A DNA stretch of 64,000 nucleotides from Sipunculus nudus (Eukaryota > Annelida > Sipuncula > Golfingiida > Sipunculidae), in NCBI GenBank assembly GCA_026874595.1, contig CM049316.1:62359176-62423175 (forward strand). Direction: 5' to 3'. The notes below the pieces were generated by a model. The model searched no databases, had not been told where the DNA came from, and saw only the letters and a list, made by a program, of their open reading frames with translations. Position 1 is the first letter of the stretch, and every line of letters begins with the position of its first letter. A program made the translations under genes and the position numbers. Shown piece after piece: positions 12,142-25,267 of this stretch.

Positions 12142-13157
12142 TTTTTATATTTTATTTTACCATGGGAAGTAATAATTCTAAATAATATATTCTTTGAAAT
12201 CTAGTCATTTTCTGATAAAAAAATACACAAGTAAAAGTAAAGACAGTACGTCACTAATCTAAATACTACCATCTTAGGAAAACATTCTATATAAAATGAA
12301 CAAGTAAGTAAAACAAAAACAAAATCATCCAGTCACTGAAAGTCCATAAAACATTTGAAGTGTGTGATACACTTTGAATGAATGAGTTAAATTGTCACAA
12401 TTCTATTTCTTGGTGAAAAAGTCTGTGATTGTATATTGTTTGGAGCAAAGTGCACATGGCAGCTTTAGCATTTGCTTTTAGAAAGTCCAGGTTGAACACC
12501 ATTTTAACAATATGAATCGTTATGTAACAACTATTAAATAAACACTGTCCTGGTCTAGTGGGCATGTACCTGACAACCTCTGATGGGCCAGAGGGGCATT
12601 TAGCTGTGTCCTCTCATCACAGAGTATTAATTGGGTAAATAAACAGGGCTTCCTTCCACTCTTGGTAGCCAAACAAACAAATATTAATTCATTAGCACAG
12701 GGCAATCTAGTCTGGGATGATCTCTGACTTGAGCCGGTGCAGGCATGTTAATCTAATTAGTATGCATGCATCCCAAGCTAAGTCTTGAGTCAAGTAGATT
12801 ATAATCATTATTATGCAATGTTAACCTGTACACCTCTAAATTTTGTTCATTTGTTTTGATTGTTTTTATAAATATTTATAAATATTAATTATTATTAATA
12901 AATAATTAAGAATTAATATTATCTTAATAACTTTAAAAGCGCTATTAAGAAGGCTTACAAAGTTGCTGTTAGGAGTTCAACCTTGAAAATCCGTGAAGTG
13001 CCCACATTAGCTCTGGAAAACTGCCCACTTTACAGAATATAGAGGTGCCCACATTAGCTAAACATAATAAAGAGAAGAAAAAACGGGACTGCCCAAAAGT
13101 GCCCACTTTATAGAGGTGCCCACTTTATAGAGGTGCCCACTAGGAGAGGTTCCACTG
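11746..13157. mobile_element. 1.4-kb pogo/Tigger-like TIR element, non-autonomous
   Basis: Ends are CAGTCGAACCTCTATAATG and, inverted, CAGTGGAACCTCTCCTAG; both are flanked by TA (11744-11745, 13158-13159), and copy B has no such insert at this site. Subterminal 'gtgcccactttatagaggtgcccac' motifs are repeated in both orientations. No open frame of transposase size exists and the interior is AT-rich, including (TA)n at 12084-12138. CAGTNGAACCTCT ends with a TA target are typical of the pogo/Tigger branch of Tc1/mariner; that assignment is from end sequence only. Confidence 0.75.
12084..12138. repeat. (TA)n microsatellite inside the pogo-like element
   Basis: Lies within the 1.4 kb TIR element, so it arose during or after that element's life. 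Confidence 0.95.
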
Positions 13158-13959
13158 TACCAGTTTAAAAAAAAAGGTCGTTGTTATTGGGAGCCTTAGG
13201 CAGTATTAATTGATGGTTAACTGATGACACAAAAACATGATACTGCATGCGTGTTTTATGATTCCTGTGAAATCTAAATTATACGTATTAACCGTATTTA
13301 CCGAAACCCTGCCAGGAACCTAACCAAAAAATCTGGGGGACAAAACTCATAGTACACCTTCACGCTTCCAGTTACAATGTATGTCTTGCTTTAAAATGCA
13401 TTTACACCAGATTGCACGATTACCACCTAAATTTTCAAAAAAATTTCTACAATTCCCCCCCCCCCCCCCGGCTCTTCATGGCCTCGCAATGTGAGCCCCC
13501 TATTCTTAATTCCTGTATCCGATCCTGCTTGTGTCACTTATATTATCATTAAAAGGTGTAACACTGTGAAATGTACGTTTCTGCATTTTTTTTTAATATC
13601 GAGGGGAAAAGCGGAGTATTGTTATAACCAAATGGGCTATGGGTTTTTTTTTTATTTATAATTATGGAACCTTTATTCAGTTGGAATAGTCGTCAGAGCC
13701 TACCTGTGCCTCCACCAGAATGTAAATTCAAACTTTCCTGTGTTCCTGTGTGCACAATATCACAGCTCACCAGCTGGGTTCACAGGCGAGCCCAATAGCT
13801 GACCCCTGACCTCCTTAAAAATGCCTGAATTTTCGAGAGAATAAAATTCAGGTGTGAAACTGTGTTATTATTATACTGAGTTACATGAATATCCATAAGA
13901 TTTTTAGCAAAGCTGATTGTGAGTAATATGAGCTATTATCGATCCCTTTCTCTCTCCGG

Positions 13960-15180
13960 CGGTCTGGTTGTCCGGCTGTCCAGCCATTATCAGGGTACAA
14001 ATCGTAACCGTTAGACCTAGAAACTTCTAACTTTACTTCCTGAGAGGTCCAAGGGAAATGTCCTTGGAAACCTGCAATTAGGTCATGGTGACCTATATAT
14101 TTTGTGAACTACGGCCCGAAAACTTGACTTTGAGCGCCCAGACAGTCAGAAGGGGCAAAATTGTATCCATAAGGACAAGAATCCTCTGACGTTACATTCA
14201 GGGAGTTACTAGGCAAATGACCTTGGAAACATGAAATAGGTCACTGTGACCTTTATTCTGCGACCTACAGGAAAAATGTCATATGATCACCTAGACAGTC
14301 AGACGGGGTACAAATTTTATCCATTAGACCTAGAATCTTCTAACATAATATTCAGGGAGGTTCTAGGCAAATCTCTTGGGAAAAATGAAAGAAGGTCATG
14401 GTGACCTATATTTGCGACCTATAGGAAAAGGATGGCAAATGAGCACCCTGAATTGCAGATGAGCACAAATTGTATCGTATACGCTTAGAATCTTCTAATG
14501 CTACATCCAGGGAGGATCTAGGCAAATCTCCTTGGAAACCTGAAATTAGGATATTGTGACCTATATTTTGAGACCCACGGGCCGACAACATGATTTTGAG
14601 CAGTCAGACGGGGCACAAAATGTATCCATTAGGCCTAGAATCTTCTAACATAATATTCTTGGACATCCTGGGCAAATGTCCTTGGAAACCTGAAATTAGG
14701 GCACTATGACCTATTTTGTGTGACCTATAGGAAAAGGTGTCATGTGAGCACCTACACAGATGGGGCACAAATTGTATCTATGAGGCCTAGAATCTTCCAA
14801 AATGAGAGTATGGGAGGTCCTAGGCAAATGTTCTTGGAAACCTGAAATTAGATCACCGTGGCCTGTATTCTGTGTCCTTTAGGAAAAGATGTCGTATGAG
14901 CACCCACACAGTGAGACGGGGCACAAATTGTATCCATTAGGCCTATATTACCCTCACATAACAGTCAGGATGGTCCTTGGCAAATCTCCTTGAAAACCAG
15001 AAATTAGGTCATGGTGACATAGTAGGCTATATTCTGTGAGATATGAGCCAAAAATGAATTAGAGCACCCAGACAGACAGGGTACAAGTTGTATCTATTTT
15101 CCTTGAACCTTCTATTGTGAAGTTCAGGGAGGTCCTTGATAAGTCTCCATTGAGCCCTGAAATAAGGTCACTTAAATCTT
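13960..15180 (+). repeat. Family A tandem array, ~8 units of ~155 bp, IR3 palindromes
   Basis: Each unit has 'cacaaattgtatcc', 'ttggaaacctgaaattagg' and 'cagacagtcagacgggg'. The palindrome AGGTCANNNTGACCT is perfect at 14080, 14238 and 14393, near-perfect at 15006 and degenerate at 14548, 14698 and 14850; an eighth unit keeps one half-site (15165). Confidence 0.85.
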
Positions 15181-15339
15181 ATTAAACATGTGAAAATATA
15201 AAATATAAAAATATAAAATTTTATTTTCCGTCCGTTTTAATACATTGTAACATAAGCCATAGGCTGGTCTGGCAGACGATATATAACATTAATAAAAGAA
15301 ATGAGCACCAAGTTAAATTCAGCTGAGCGTCATTGCCAA

Positions 15340-15640
15340 TGAGCCACTTGTTGGTAGGTCATCTCTGACCTTATTGAATATGTAAGGATTTTGCCAGGAA
15401 CCGAACTCAGGCAAGATATTATATTGGTTAATATTTCTGTGGAGTTTCATGAAAATCTATCATATTCCTGGTCAGTTATCGCGGCGATACTACAAAGTAT
15501 CCTTGTGACCTATGACCTCATTTAATATGCGTGGATTTTGCCCATTAGCGAACTCGGGCGAGATGTGGTTATGGTTTGTTTCGTGCAAATCCATCAAAAC
15601 TCTGGTTAGTTATCGAGGCGACACTAAAATATAAAGGTTG
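15340..15640 (+). repeat. Family B units (2-3) with DR1
   Basis: Units share 'tgacctcatttaatatgcgtgga', 'gaactcgggcgagat' and 'agttatcgcggcgac'. TGACCTATGACCT, a DR1, lies at 15506-15518. Confidence 0.7.
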
Positions 15641-16014
15641 GACAGACGGACGGTGGTTATACAATAATACGTCCCGTCACAGAAGGGTGTATAAAAAGAC
15701 AGTTCCTAGTATACCAATGAGTAACTCCACTATCTAAAAGAATCATTTATACTTAAAACTATATTATGCATGGTGATTTGCTTAAGAAGATTGTTCCTTC
15801 GGGGTTACCTTAACCTCCTCAAAATTTCACCGAAAGGTGTAAAACCATCGATATCAAATTTGTTTCTACTTCTTACAGCGAATTCGGATAAATGTCATAT
15901 TATTTTATTATGTGAAACTATTTGCAAAAAGGACACGCGCGAGCTACATGTAAGGGACGTACGTACAGGTCAACAGCTCACGCCAGTTCAAGGGGTGCAT
16001 ATACATATAATAGA

Positions 16015-17760
16015 TAATTGGGGGCAGATTTAGAATGGGGTCCCCTTCCTTCCTTTCCGACCTAAAGTCTGGGAAAATAGACAAATATGTTTTTATAGTA
16101 CACGAAAGCAGCGTCTGACTTTGCACCTCTTACCGTTCATCTAGTCTTCTCGGAATCGGCATGCGACAGTTACGTATGTGTATACGTGCTCTAGCACTCC
16201 TGTGCACTTACCTGAGCCATAGGCTGAGCCCCCTCTTTCTAAGATACTGACCGCCCATTATATATATGTTTGTCCTTGGGACCGTCTTCCAACCAGTGTA
16301 GCTGGTATATATATATATATAATATACGTCTGCCCCTTTGCTCTAGCTCACAGAGGTCCAGAGAGAGTGTGCTATTTGGATGAAGAAACTTACAGCTGAA
16401 GTATCTGAGACGTATACGGAAACGGGAACATCATATGTGAGTAAAAGATTTGACGCCTGCAAAGGGTACACGGTTATTTTCCAGATATGTCATTGAACAT
16501 ATGGACCTTGAGGCTTAATATACTATTATTAGTAATAGGCGCAGTGGCGTCATTTTTTCTTCCAGGATGGGGAGATGACTTGCAGACACAAACACACACA
16601 CATATATATACTAGTTTATATACCTTTTAGTGTCTGTATGACTCATTTTAAATATATATATTTAATAAAGTTTCAAATACTGTACAATAAATTTAAGGTT
16701 TTAGAAAATTAAGTTCTACGTTTTCAGTAAAAATTAATTCTAAACCAGTTTTGATATTATATTTCATAGTTAACTCATAAATGGAACCAATTTCCATAAT
16801 TCTATTTCTTAATATAATTCATTTGCAATTTATAAATATTATTCTATGAATAGTTGGGGGGATGGGGTTATTACATTGACCCCCCTCCCCCACCCTTGCC
16901 AATAAAAAAGGAAGGAGGGGGATATATACCCCTATTCCCCTATATTGACGCCGCTGAATAAGCCTAAGCAATAGGCCAACGTATTCAACAAGCGGATTTA
17001 TTGACTTCGTGCAGACATTTTATACATCTTTTTACATTTAGGAAAAGTGCTACTTTAATACTCCAATCAGGTAAGGCGAAAAAAATTAACAGCAGGTGTC
17101 TATTTGTCTTGGAAACTTGTTAACTTTATTCATGACTTACCTGCCTGTATATAATAATTTGAACAGCTTATCCGTACGACCAATAATGCACATTTAGATC
17201 ATGCAAATGTAAGAAAGAAAAAAAAACATGTAATTATTAGCTGTAGGCAGTATTTATTGATGTTTAACCGATGACACGTAAACATTATACTGCTTGCATG
17301 TGTTATGATTCCTGTGAAATTTAAATTATAATGCATAACCGTTCTCGAATCCTTGCGTCACTTGCATTATCATTTCCGGGTGTAACACTTTCAAATGTAG
17401 GTATCAGCATCCTAAATGTCAAGGGAATGTCACCATATCGGCTTTGGTTCTTTTTTATATATATAAGGAAGGTTATGCAATTAGAATTGCCGTGAAAGCC
17501 TACATGTGCCTCCGCAAAAATGTAAATTCAAACGTTCTTGTGTCACAGCTAACAAGCCCGGATCACAGGCGAACCCATTAGAAAAAGGCAATGCCTGGTA
17601 TACGCGGTAACTCCACTATGGAAAGGAATCATTATATTTAAAATATATTATGGTGACTCTAATTACCTCAAAAGGATTGTTTCTCGGGGGTTACCTTAAC
17701 CTCCTCAAACTTTCATCAAAATGTGCTAAACCACCGATTTCAAATTTGTTTTCACTTCTT
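16015..17760. repeat. Segmental duplication, copy B (interrupted once)
   Basis: Direct-orientation partner of copy A, starting ~145 bp after it ends. It lacks the 1.4 kb TIR element and the 1.9 kb core-repeat element but has its own MITE at 16542-16956. Confidence 0.85.
16542..16956 (+). mobile_element. hAT-like MITE (CAGTGGCGTCA ends), copy 1
   Basis: Ends are CAGTGGCGTCA and, inverted, CAGCGGCGTCA. It is flanked by an imperfect 8-bp repeat (AATAGGCG / AATAAGCC) and absent from copy A of the segmental duplication. The interior holds G- and C-rich runs near the right end. Short CAG...CTG ends with 8-bp target duplications are the hAT pattern. Confidence 0.7.
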
Positions 17761-18379
17761 TCCTCCGCCATTTTCTGTTTGCGCTATTGCTAATTCTACG
17801 ATCTACAAAGCTGAAATTTGGGAACAATATTAGTCCCAGGTCATAGATTTGTACCTGATATTTATATTTTATTTGGTCATAATATTCCCAAGGCTGCATC
17901 AGATTCTGCATTATTGCCCTTCTGTCCCTAGATCTTTTTTCGTTAGATGGCTGATTTTTAACTTAACGTTTGGGCACATTATTACGGAGCCCCCATTATC
18001 GCTCAGTCGCAGTTGACGGGCAGGCTACCAAAGATTACTCGGCTTTTGCATACATCTAGTTTCATATTAACAACAAAGGAAGAAGGGTCAAGGTGTGTGC
18101 AGGGGTCGAAATAACGCCTTTCCGCCTATGTCAGACAGGCAAACGTGCACGGAAAGGCATTTTTCGTGTTGTACCAATCCGTTGGAAAGGTGAACAAATT
18201 GAGGATTTTTTACACATTTGTAACTGATAAGTAGTAACACGCATGACACAAAAAGCAAATATTTTACAGGTGATGTTCCACCGACTCCCTATATTTCCTA
18301 TATTATCCTATAAAATGGTCTATAATTGTTCATACTTTCCGACATTTTGTTACATTTCAAGGATACAATTTCTGTTACA

Positions 18380-18640
18380 TTTCACATGCGTATTGTTGCA
18401 AAATATTATACTTTTATTCCGTAGAATCCTTACCACAAAAAGTCAAAAACACCCATGTTTATGTAATTAATTAGTTTGCCTTGAAACAATACTAATCCAA
18501 CATATTTGAACGGACTACTTTCTCCTCTTCTCTACATTTATACCTACGCCGCATTTAAGAATCCCCTTTGTATTATGGGTGGCAAACCCTAACAAGCGGA
18601 GTCGTACTCTTGTGAGCCCGATTCTGCAGTGTGTCGCAGC
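18380..18640 (+). repeat. Repeat family D, copy 2 (right half)
   Basis: Matches copy 3 through 'ttccgtagaatccttacc', 'gaacggactact', 'tacatttatacctacgccgc' and 'gtcgtactcttgtgag'. It lacks both the retroelement and the MITE that interrupt copies 1 and 3. Confidence 0.6.
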
Positions 18641-19319
18641 GCCTTTGTATTTTGGACGGAATTGGGGTTTGTTGAATTCTTCCCCGTACAACGCCTCTGG
18701 CAGTCTTATATTGGACCTGACCAAGGCAGTCTCACTGAAAGACGTCCTCCAAAGCGGACATGGGCCGATTCTAAGGACACTGACGTGATCTGCCATTCTG
18801 GGAGCTTGTATAAGTCCAGGTGGTCTGACTGACCTCTCATGGTCATAAGCCAGTGGTCGTCATCAGCCAGAACTCCCATGCATCAAATCATAGCATGTTC
18901 AAATGAGATTTGGTGTTTAAATTATACATGCGCCACCTCTGTCGATTCATTGATCGATTTGACATGGCTTGTCGCCGCTGCTGGGAACGGTGGAGGGAAT
19001 CGGTGCTGCTTTTGCCTTTGTGGTTGTGGGTGTTTTGGCATTCCTCAGGTCACCGGTACCGGTTAAACAATGGCGGTCCCTTGGCTCTCGCTGGCTTGGC
19101 TTGGTTGGCATCACGTCTATTGGCTCCTCAAAATTTATAGTCTAAAGAGACAACCGGGAGGGTGATCCCAGATCACCTCGACAGTGCCTGTCTAATGACT
19201 TTAAAAGACTAGATCCTAGTCCTAGTCTTGAGCAGAGTGATTAATACGACCGTTTGGTAATTTTAATACAAGGAATTTGTTGGACAGAAGAGCATTAAAA
19301 CTCGATTCTTTGAAATTCT

Positions 19320-19660
19320 CGGCTGTGGAGTAATTTTTTTAATGAAAATTTAAAATTTCAGTTTTAGGGTAGATAGATACATGATAGAGGGGGGGGGGGT
19401 TTAGATATTGGCATGTAGATTAATATTAGTCCATTCAAAAGCGGCTTATTGTGACTGGAAGCTGAAAATGAAATGCCTTTTAAAAATTATTTTTTTTAAT
19501 GTTACAAAATCATGTGTAAATGAATGAAAACTTTAAAAATATGTATACCATTAGAACGCTCAGGGAAGTTTAGAATAATGTACACTTTATGGAGTCTTAT
19601 ATGAATTTAAAGCTCTTTTGAATGAATTTAGATATAGGGGGTTAAAACAATTATGATACA
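19320..19660 (+). repeat. Dispersed repeat E, copy 1
   Basis: Matches 49790-50100 in the same orientation: 'aaatttaaaatttcagtttta', 'atattggcatgtag', 'aatgaatgaa'. Includes a G-run. Confidence 0.6.
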
Positions 19661-21489
19661 TTACGACACAAATTACACAGGAAGAGGCCACCGACCACCT
19701 GAGTCAAGCGAGCGTTTGTGTGACAGGCACCGCCAATATTTGACTGTCTTTGTTAAACCAATTCGGGTGTTTTTCATTATTATATTTTGATGCAAAAGGT
19801 GCTAATGGTCCATATTCCGACATTTTATCTCTGTGATCTTATTAAATAAAAGTATTTTTCGGGCGAGATAATTAGACCCAGTGTTTACCTCTAAGAACCG
19901 CCGCTTCAGTCTCCATACTGACACAGAACACACACACATGCACACATTCCGAATCAGGTCAAAGATTGTATGGATATGTCACGCTTGGTGAACACGAAAA
20001 ACTACTGCACAGTGGTCCAGTCACTGTACAATCGACCTTTGATCTTACCTTTCTGAATAGCCTGGACTAAAGCGATTGGTTATTGTATGGACAACCCAGG
20101 ACCAAGATGCATTGCCTTTAGTTTGATCAGAACTCTGCCGCAGGTGTTACTATACTCGCACTCGAAGCAGGGATCACTATCAGGCCAAGTTGTGGAGGCA
20201 TTACAAGTCAGACAATCATATATAAAATCCTCTTGCTGACCATCAGGGTTGTTCACAAGCTAAGTGTCCTGCCAACCTCGCAAAGCCGCGATTAACCTAA
20301 CAATAAACTGCTATTAACAGGGTGTCTTCTTACCAGTGACAAGGATTTTCTTCACATACCCAAAATGTCCAGGCGAGCGGGTGAAGGATCTTTCGAAGAA
20401 CCAGCTCCCCCCCCCCCCCCCTGGAATGGACTATACACAGTTAACGCAAGCCATCTTCACCTCTAATTTCAAAAAGAACCTGAACACCACTCTGTATAAG
20501 TAGCATACATGAATTGAATAGCGTATAGAAATGTGTCCACATAGACCTGCCCGGTAGAAATTAGTGACCGCATGACGTCGTGAATGAGGTCCAGCAACAG
20601 CTGACGTTCACAAAAAGGTGTAACCTGACTTTTCTAAGCCTTTTTAGATCTGATATTCTCCAAACTGACAAAATGTTTTATGATGGTCCGAACGGACTTG
20701 ATTATGTGCTAACAGTAACATTAATATGGTTTCTCATATTATGGCCTTTAGATTCGGACTGCCTGTCTGTTTTCTGGAGTTTTTTAAAGAAATAATAAAA
20801 CACCCAAACCAAGCCACCCAAATGGTATCTTTTTCATGCGCGCGGACACACGCGGGCTCAAAAAATCGCGCTAGTGCAAATCAGGTCTACCTTTTCAAAG
20901 CAGGCGGAAACGCGCGTGAAATGACTATATTAAACTGGCACGGGTTCATTGCACACACCTGTTGACATCAGTTACAAGGACATTGAGTCGTGGGTAGTCT
21001 GAGGCTTATATTGTAGAAAATCGCCCTGTATGGATATATGTCAGATCCTGGCCAGTGTCTTTTGTTCGTGACATTGGGTTTGTAATGATTACATGTTTCT
21101 CTAATATCGTATTTCTGCTATTTGTAAGATCATGTATTCAGCTGGTATTTGTATATTTAGTGCATATTTGTACTGCCGGTCACTGACGTGGTAGAGTACG
21201 TGAGTTTGCCGGTCACTTCGTCTGTCCTTGCAGTGTCCTCTTGCTGTATATTTACACTGTCTGTACTAGCTGTGTGACCTCGTCATCTATCCAGGAAAGG
21301 GCTGTGCTTAGTGTGAAAACTACCCGGCATTATTAAACGGGAGGTAGCAACCATTCTATATCCCCGCAAAGAGAGTCTATCAACCCTTTGAGCATGGAGT
21401 GTTTCATCATTTACAAAAGACTGGTGACGCCACCTCTATTTTTTTTAATTTTTATTAATGTTTTTCTCTATTTTAAGACCTTCAAATGA
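19661..21489. other. Non-coding stretch
   Basis: Higher GC than average in places (20.8-21.3 kb) but no recognisable protein, RNA or transposon end. A C-run lies at 20407-20421. Confidence 0.4.
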
Positions 21490-21985
21490 AGCGGTCGGGC
21501 CGTTAATAGATCCTAAACCGTAAGACCTAGAATCTTCTAACTGTACATCCAGGGACAGTCCAGGGAAATCTTATTGGAAACCTGAAATTAAGTCATGGTG
21601 ACCTATGTTTTGCGAACTATGGGCCGAAAACATGATTTTGAGCACCAAGTGAGTCAGATGGGGCACAAATTGTACCCGCTAGCCCTAGATTTTTCTAACA
21701 TCCAGGAAAGTCTTCCTTAAATCTCCATTGAAACCTGAAATAAGGTCACAGTGACCTAGATTTTGCGAACTACGGGCCAAAAACATGATGTTAGGCACCA
21801 AGTAAGTCAGACAGGGCACAAATTGTATCCGTTAGCCCTAGAAAAATCTAACGTGACATCCAGGGAAGTCAATCTCCGTGGAAACCTGAAATTAGGTCAT
21901 GGTGACCTATATTTTGAGCTTTTCAATTAAAAGCACTCAGACAGTCAGACGGGGAACAAGACTTTAATCTTCACCTAGAATTTTT
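21490..21985 (+). repeat. Family A array, three units
   Basis: Same unit as at 13960-15180. Palindromes: AGGTCACAGTGACCT at 21743-21757 and AGGTCATGGTGACCT at 21894-21908, both perfect, and one with a single mismatch at 21590. Unit spacing 151-153 bp. Confidence 0.8.
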
Positions 21986-22989
21986 GTCTATCGTTGGCAA
22001 ATATTTTGCCATTCCAGTCCAAGCAGTTTGTACCATAGGGTCATTTCTAACTCTATTGAAAGCTGAACCAATTCTTTACACAAGTCATCAACTATCATGA
22101 CCCCGTATTTTTAGTTGTTTTCTCTCTTTTTGTACTGTTTATCTATCATCTTTATTTTTAAAGCTGACAATTATTGGTCTTGGTTTATTCTGTCTTTTCC
22201 TACCCATTCTATGTGCAGTATCTTTTGTATGTCCTGGCATGTTCATGTGCATTTTTTTTCATTCAAAAGTTAATGAACTGTTTCTTTACAGTTTTCATCT
22301 GACACTCTTTCTGTTACCCCAGTACCTGTGTACTGTCACATGTACCTGTCCCAACCCTGTGGCTGGGGTATATGTAGTCTCTGAATGTTTTATATATATT
22401 TTTTCATTATTTCTTCTAATTCCTTTTAAAAGGGACTTCAGGTTGTATTTTCAGTAAACGCTAAGATTGAAAACAAATATAATATGAATTTTATGGCATT
22501 AACATTTTGATTAAACTTCGTCCATGACTTTTTTTCACTTGAAATCCCTGTGTGGGGAATATAATTTGCACATCTGTACCAGTTTGCAATGAATTCATAT
22601 GATAAAAATATCAGAACTTATGTGCAGTGTGAAAGTACAAAAGATGATTTATGATATCTAGCCCTAAATTAATGTTTTGCTAGTTTCTAATCAGCAAATT
22701 ATTCGATATTAGATTGAAAACGAAGTGCTTATAAGTGGTTGAATGTATGTTACTGACCATGTCCAACACCTCTTTTTATCGTCTCTCAATTAATAATTGC
22801 TGATTAAAAAAAAAAACAAATACATATATTCTCATATTAATAAAAACAGTATATTGACGTTTTCAAACAAGCAAGATCTGACGTAGATGAATTCAAGGTT
22901 TTTTTGCACATGTAATATAATAAATTATATAAATTCAGGAAACTTTTCTAGATATTAACCTATTGTAATATTCGAGCACAAAAAAATAT

Positions 22990-23720
22990 ACTTTTTAAGG
23001 AATACAGGCCTCCGCCTTATACGTGTGGTCTTTAAGTAGGGGTACTCCGCAACCAGGGTTTTCATTCACTTATTGACCATATTTTCAAGTTCATTTGTGC
23101 CCGAGTTCCCCAACAAGTGTTTGCATTCACATAGTCGGCCCATATTCCCATGATCATTCGTGCATATGTGACTGAACGTTTGTGAAGTCTTTTCAGAAAC
23201 TTAATCATGAGCCGGGCCCCCAACAAAATCTAATCGATTCCTTATTGGCCAACTACCGAAATTCCTTGGAAATGTCATGAGATGCCAAGCATAAATGCGC
23301 GAGTTATCTTGTGAACAAATACAAACACAAACTGGAATGGACGCATGATATCCTGGCGGAAGCAACGACTAAAAATTTGCATTCTAAGGAATAGAAGCCT
23401 CTGTCATGTGGGCATTCACTAATTATATATTTGTACACAAAACAGCTCATTCAATATTGGACGGAATCTCATATTTTCGGGGCATTTCCAAAATGGGCCA
23501 AGGGTTTTTTATTAGATTTTGTGGTTGATCCGGCATATAACTCGGAAGTCTCGGATTCTGGAACGTCATCTTGGAATATCCATGCACAAATGTTATATTA
23601 CTCATGCACAAATGAACCTGGGAATGGGTGCATGCCGGATTATGTGCCGGATGTACACTCAATCTTGTCGATTCTTCCTTGGCCTATTCCCGAAAAGCCC
23701 TGATGAGATTCCGTTCATGA
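22990..23720 (+). repeat. Two diverged ~390-bp tandem units
   Basis: 'aaggaatacaggcctccgcc' at 22998 recurs as 'aaggaatagaagcctctgtc' at 23387. 'gcattcac', 'ccatattttc/tcatattttc' and 'catgcacaaatg' style motifs follow in both. The open frames across it are not recognisable. Confidence 0.4.
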
Positions 23721-23787
23721 TTGCATGAATTATGTTAACAAACCTACCTACACAATGGAACGCAATGAATGGAGGCAAAAAAAACCC

Positions 23788-23788
<1 letters not shown>

Positions 23789-23851
<63 letters not shown>
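23789..23851. repeat. (TA)n microsatellite
   Basis: Preceded by an A-run and followed by a GATCCGCCCCT-type MITE end at about 23888. Confidence 0.95.
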
Positions 23852-23855
<4 letters not shown>

Positions 23856-24165
23856 ATGCTGATACACTAGTCCCCCACTCGCAAAATCCTAGATCCGCCC
23901 CTGCTGACGTACATATACATATGTATTTGTGATGGAACATGTATAGAACCTAGTGCAGACATACGTGTGCCGTTATTTTATCTCACCTGTCCTTCCAGGA
24001 CTCGATTAACCTGGGCCTATGTACCGAATACAAGGACTCTGACCAGTGAGTGCGTCTTGTAACTGTGTAATGAGGTTTGCGCCTTCGATAAGACTTGTAT
24101 AGTTTGGGCCTAGCCTCTGGGGGTTACGGAGCGCCACCGTGTCTGTGTAAGAGACTAAGATAGGG

Positions 24166-25267
<1,102 letters not shown>

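Larger units (their letters stand above)
13799..15692 (+). mobile_element. 1.9-kb composite core-repeat element (families A then B, then tail)
   Basis: Boundaries come from comparison with copy B of the segmental duplication. Left part: a perfect 10-bp hairpin (CCTGAATTTT...AAAATTCAGG, 13824-13852). Then about eight family A units of ~155 bp (13960-15180), two to three family B units (15340-15640) and a short GACGG tail (about 15641-15655). No coding capacity. The layout matches the non-autonomous, Helitron-related core-repeat elements of bivalves; the transposase source is unknown. Confidence 0.7.
11080..15870. repeat. Segmental duplication, copy A (interrupted twice)
   Basis: The parts 11080-11745, 13158-13798 and 15693-15870 align in order with 16015-17760. 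Landmarks: 'ttacctgagccatag', 'ggtacacggttattttccag', 'gaacagcttatccgta', 'atgattcctgtgaaat', 'gtaactccactat', 'ggggttaccttaacctcctc'. The gaps correspond to two insertions described separately. Confidence 0.85.

Noticed and set aside
18515-18832. Three overlapping frames on both strands with moderate GC
   Set aside because: They partly overlap repeat family D copy 2, share no recognisable motif, and their mutual overlap is a composition effect.
23659-23940. Open frames containing long YIYIYI stretches (also 7229-7447, 29991-30194, 31031-31413, 40184-40482)
   Set aside because: These are translations of (TA)n microsatellites, which have no stop in any frame; they do not indicate membrane proteins.
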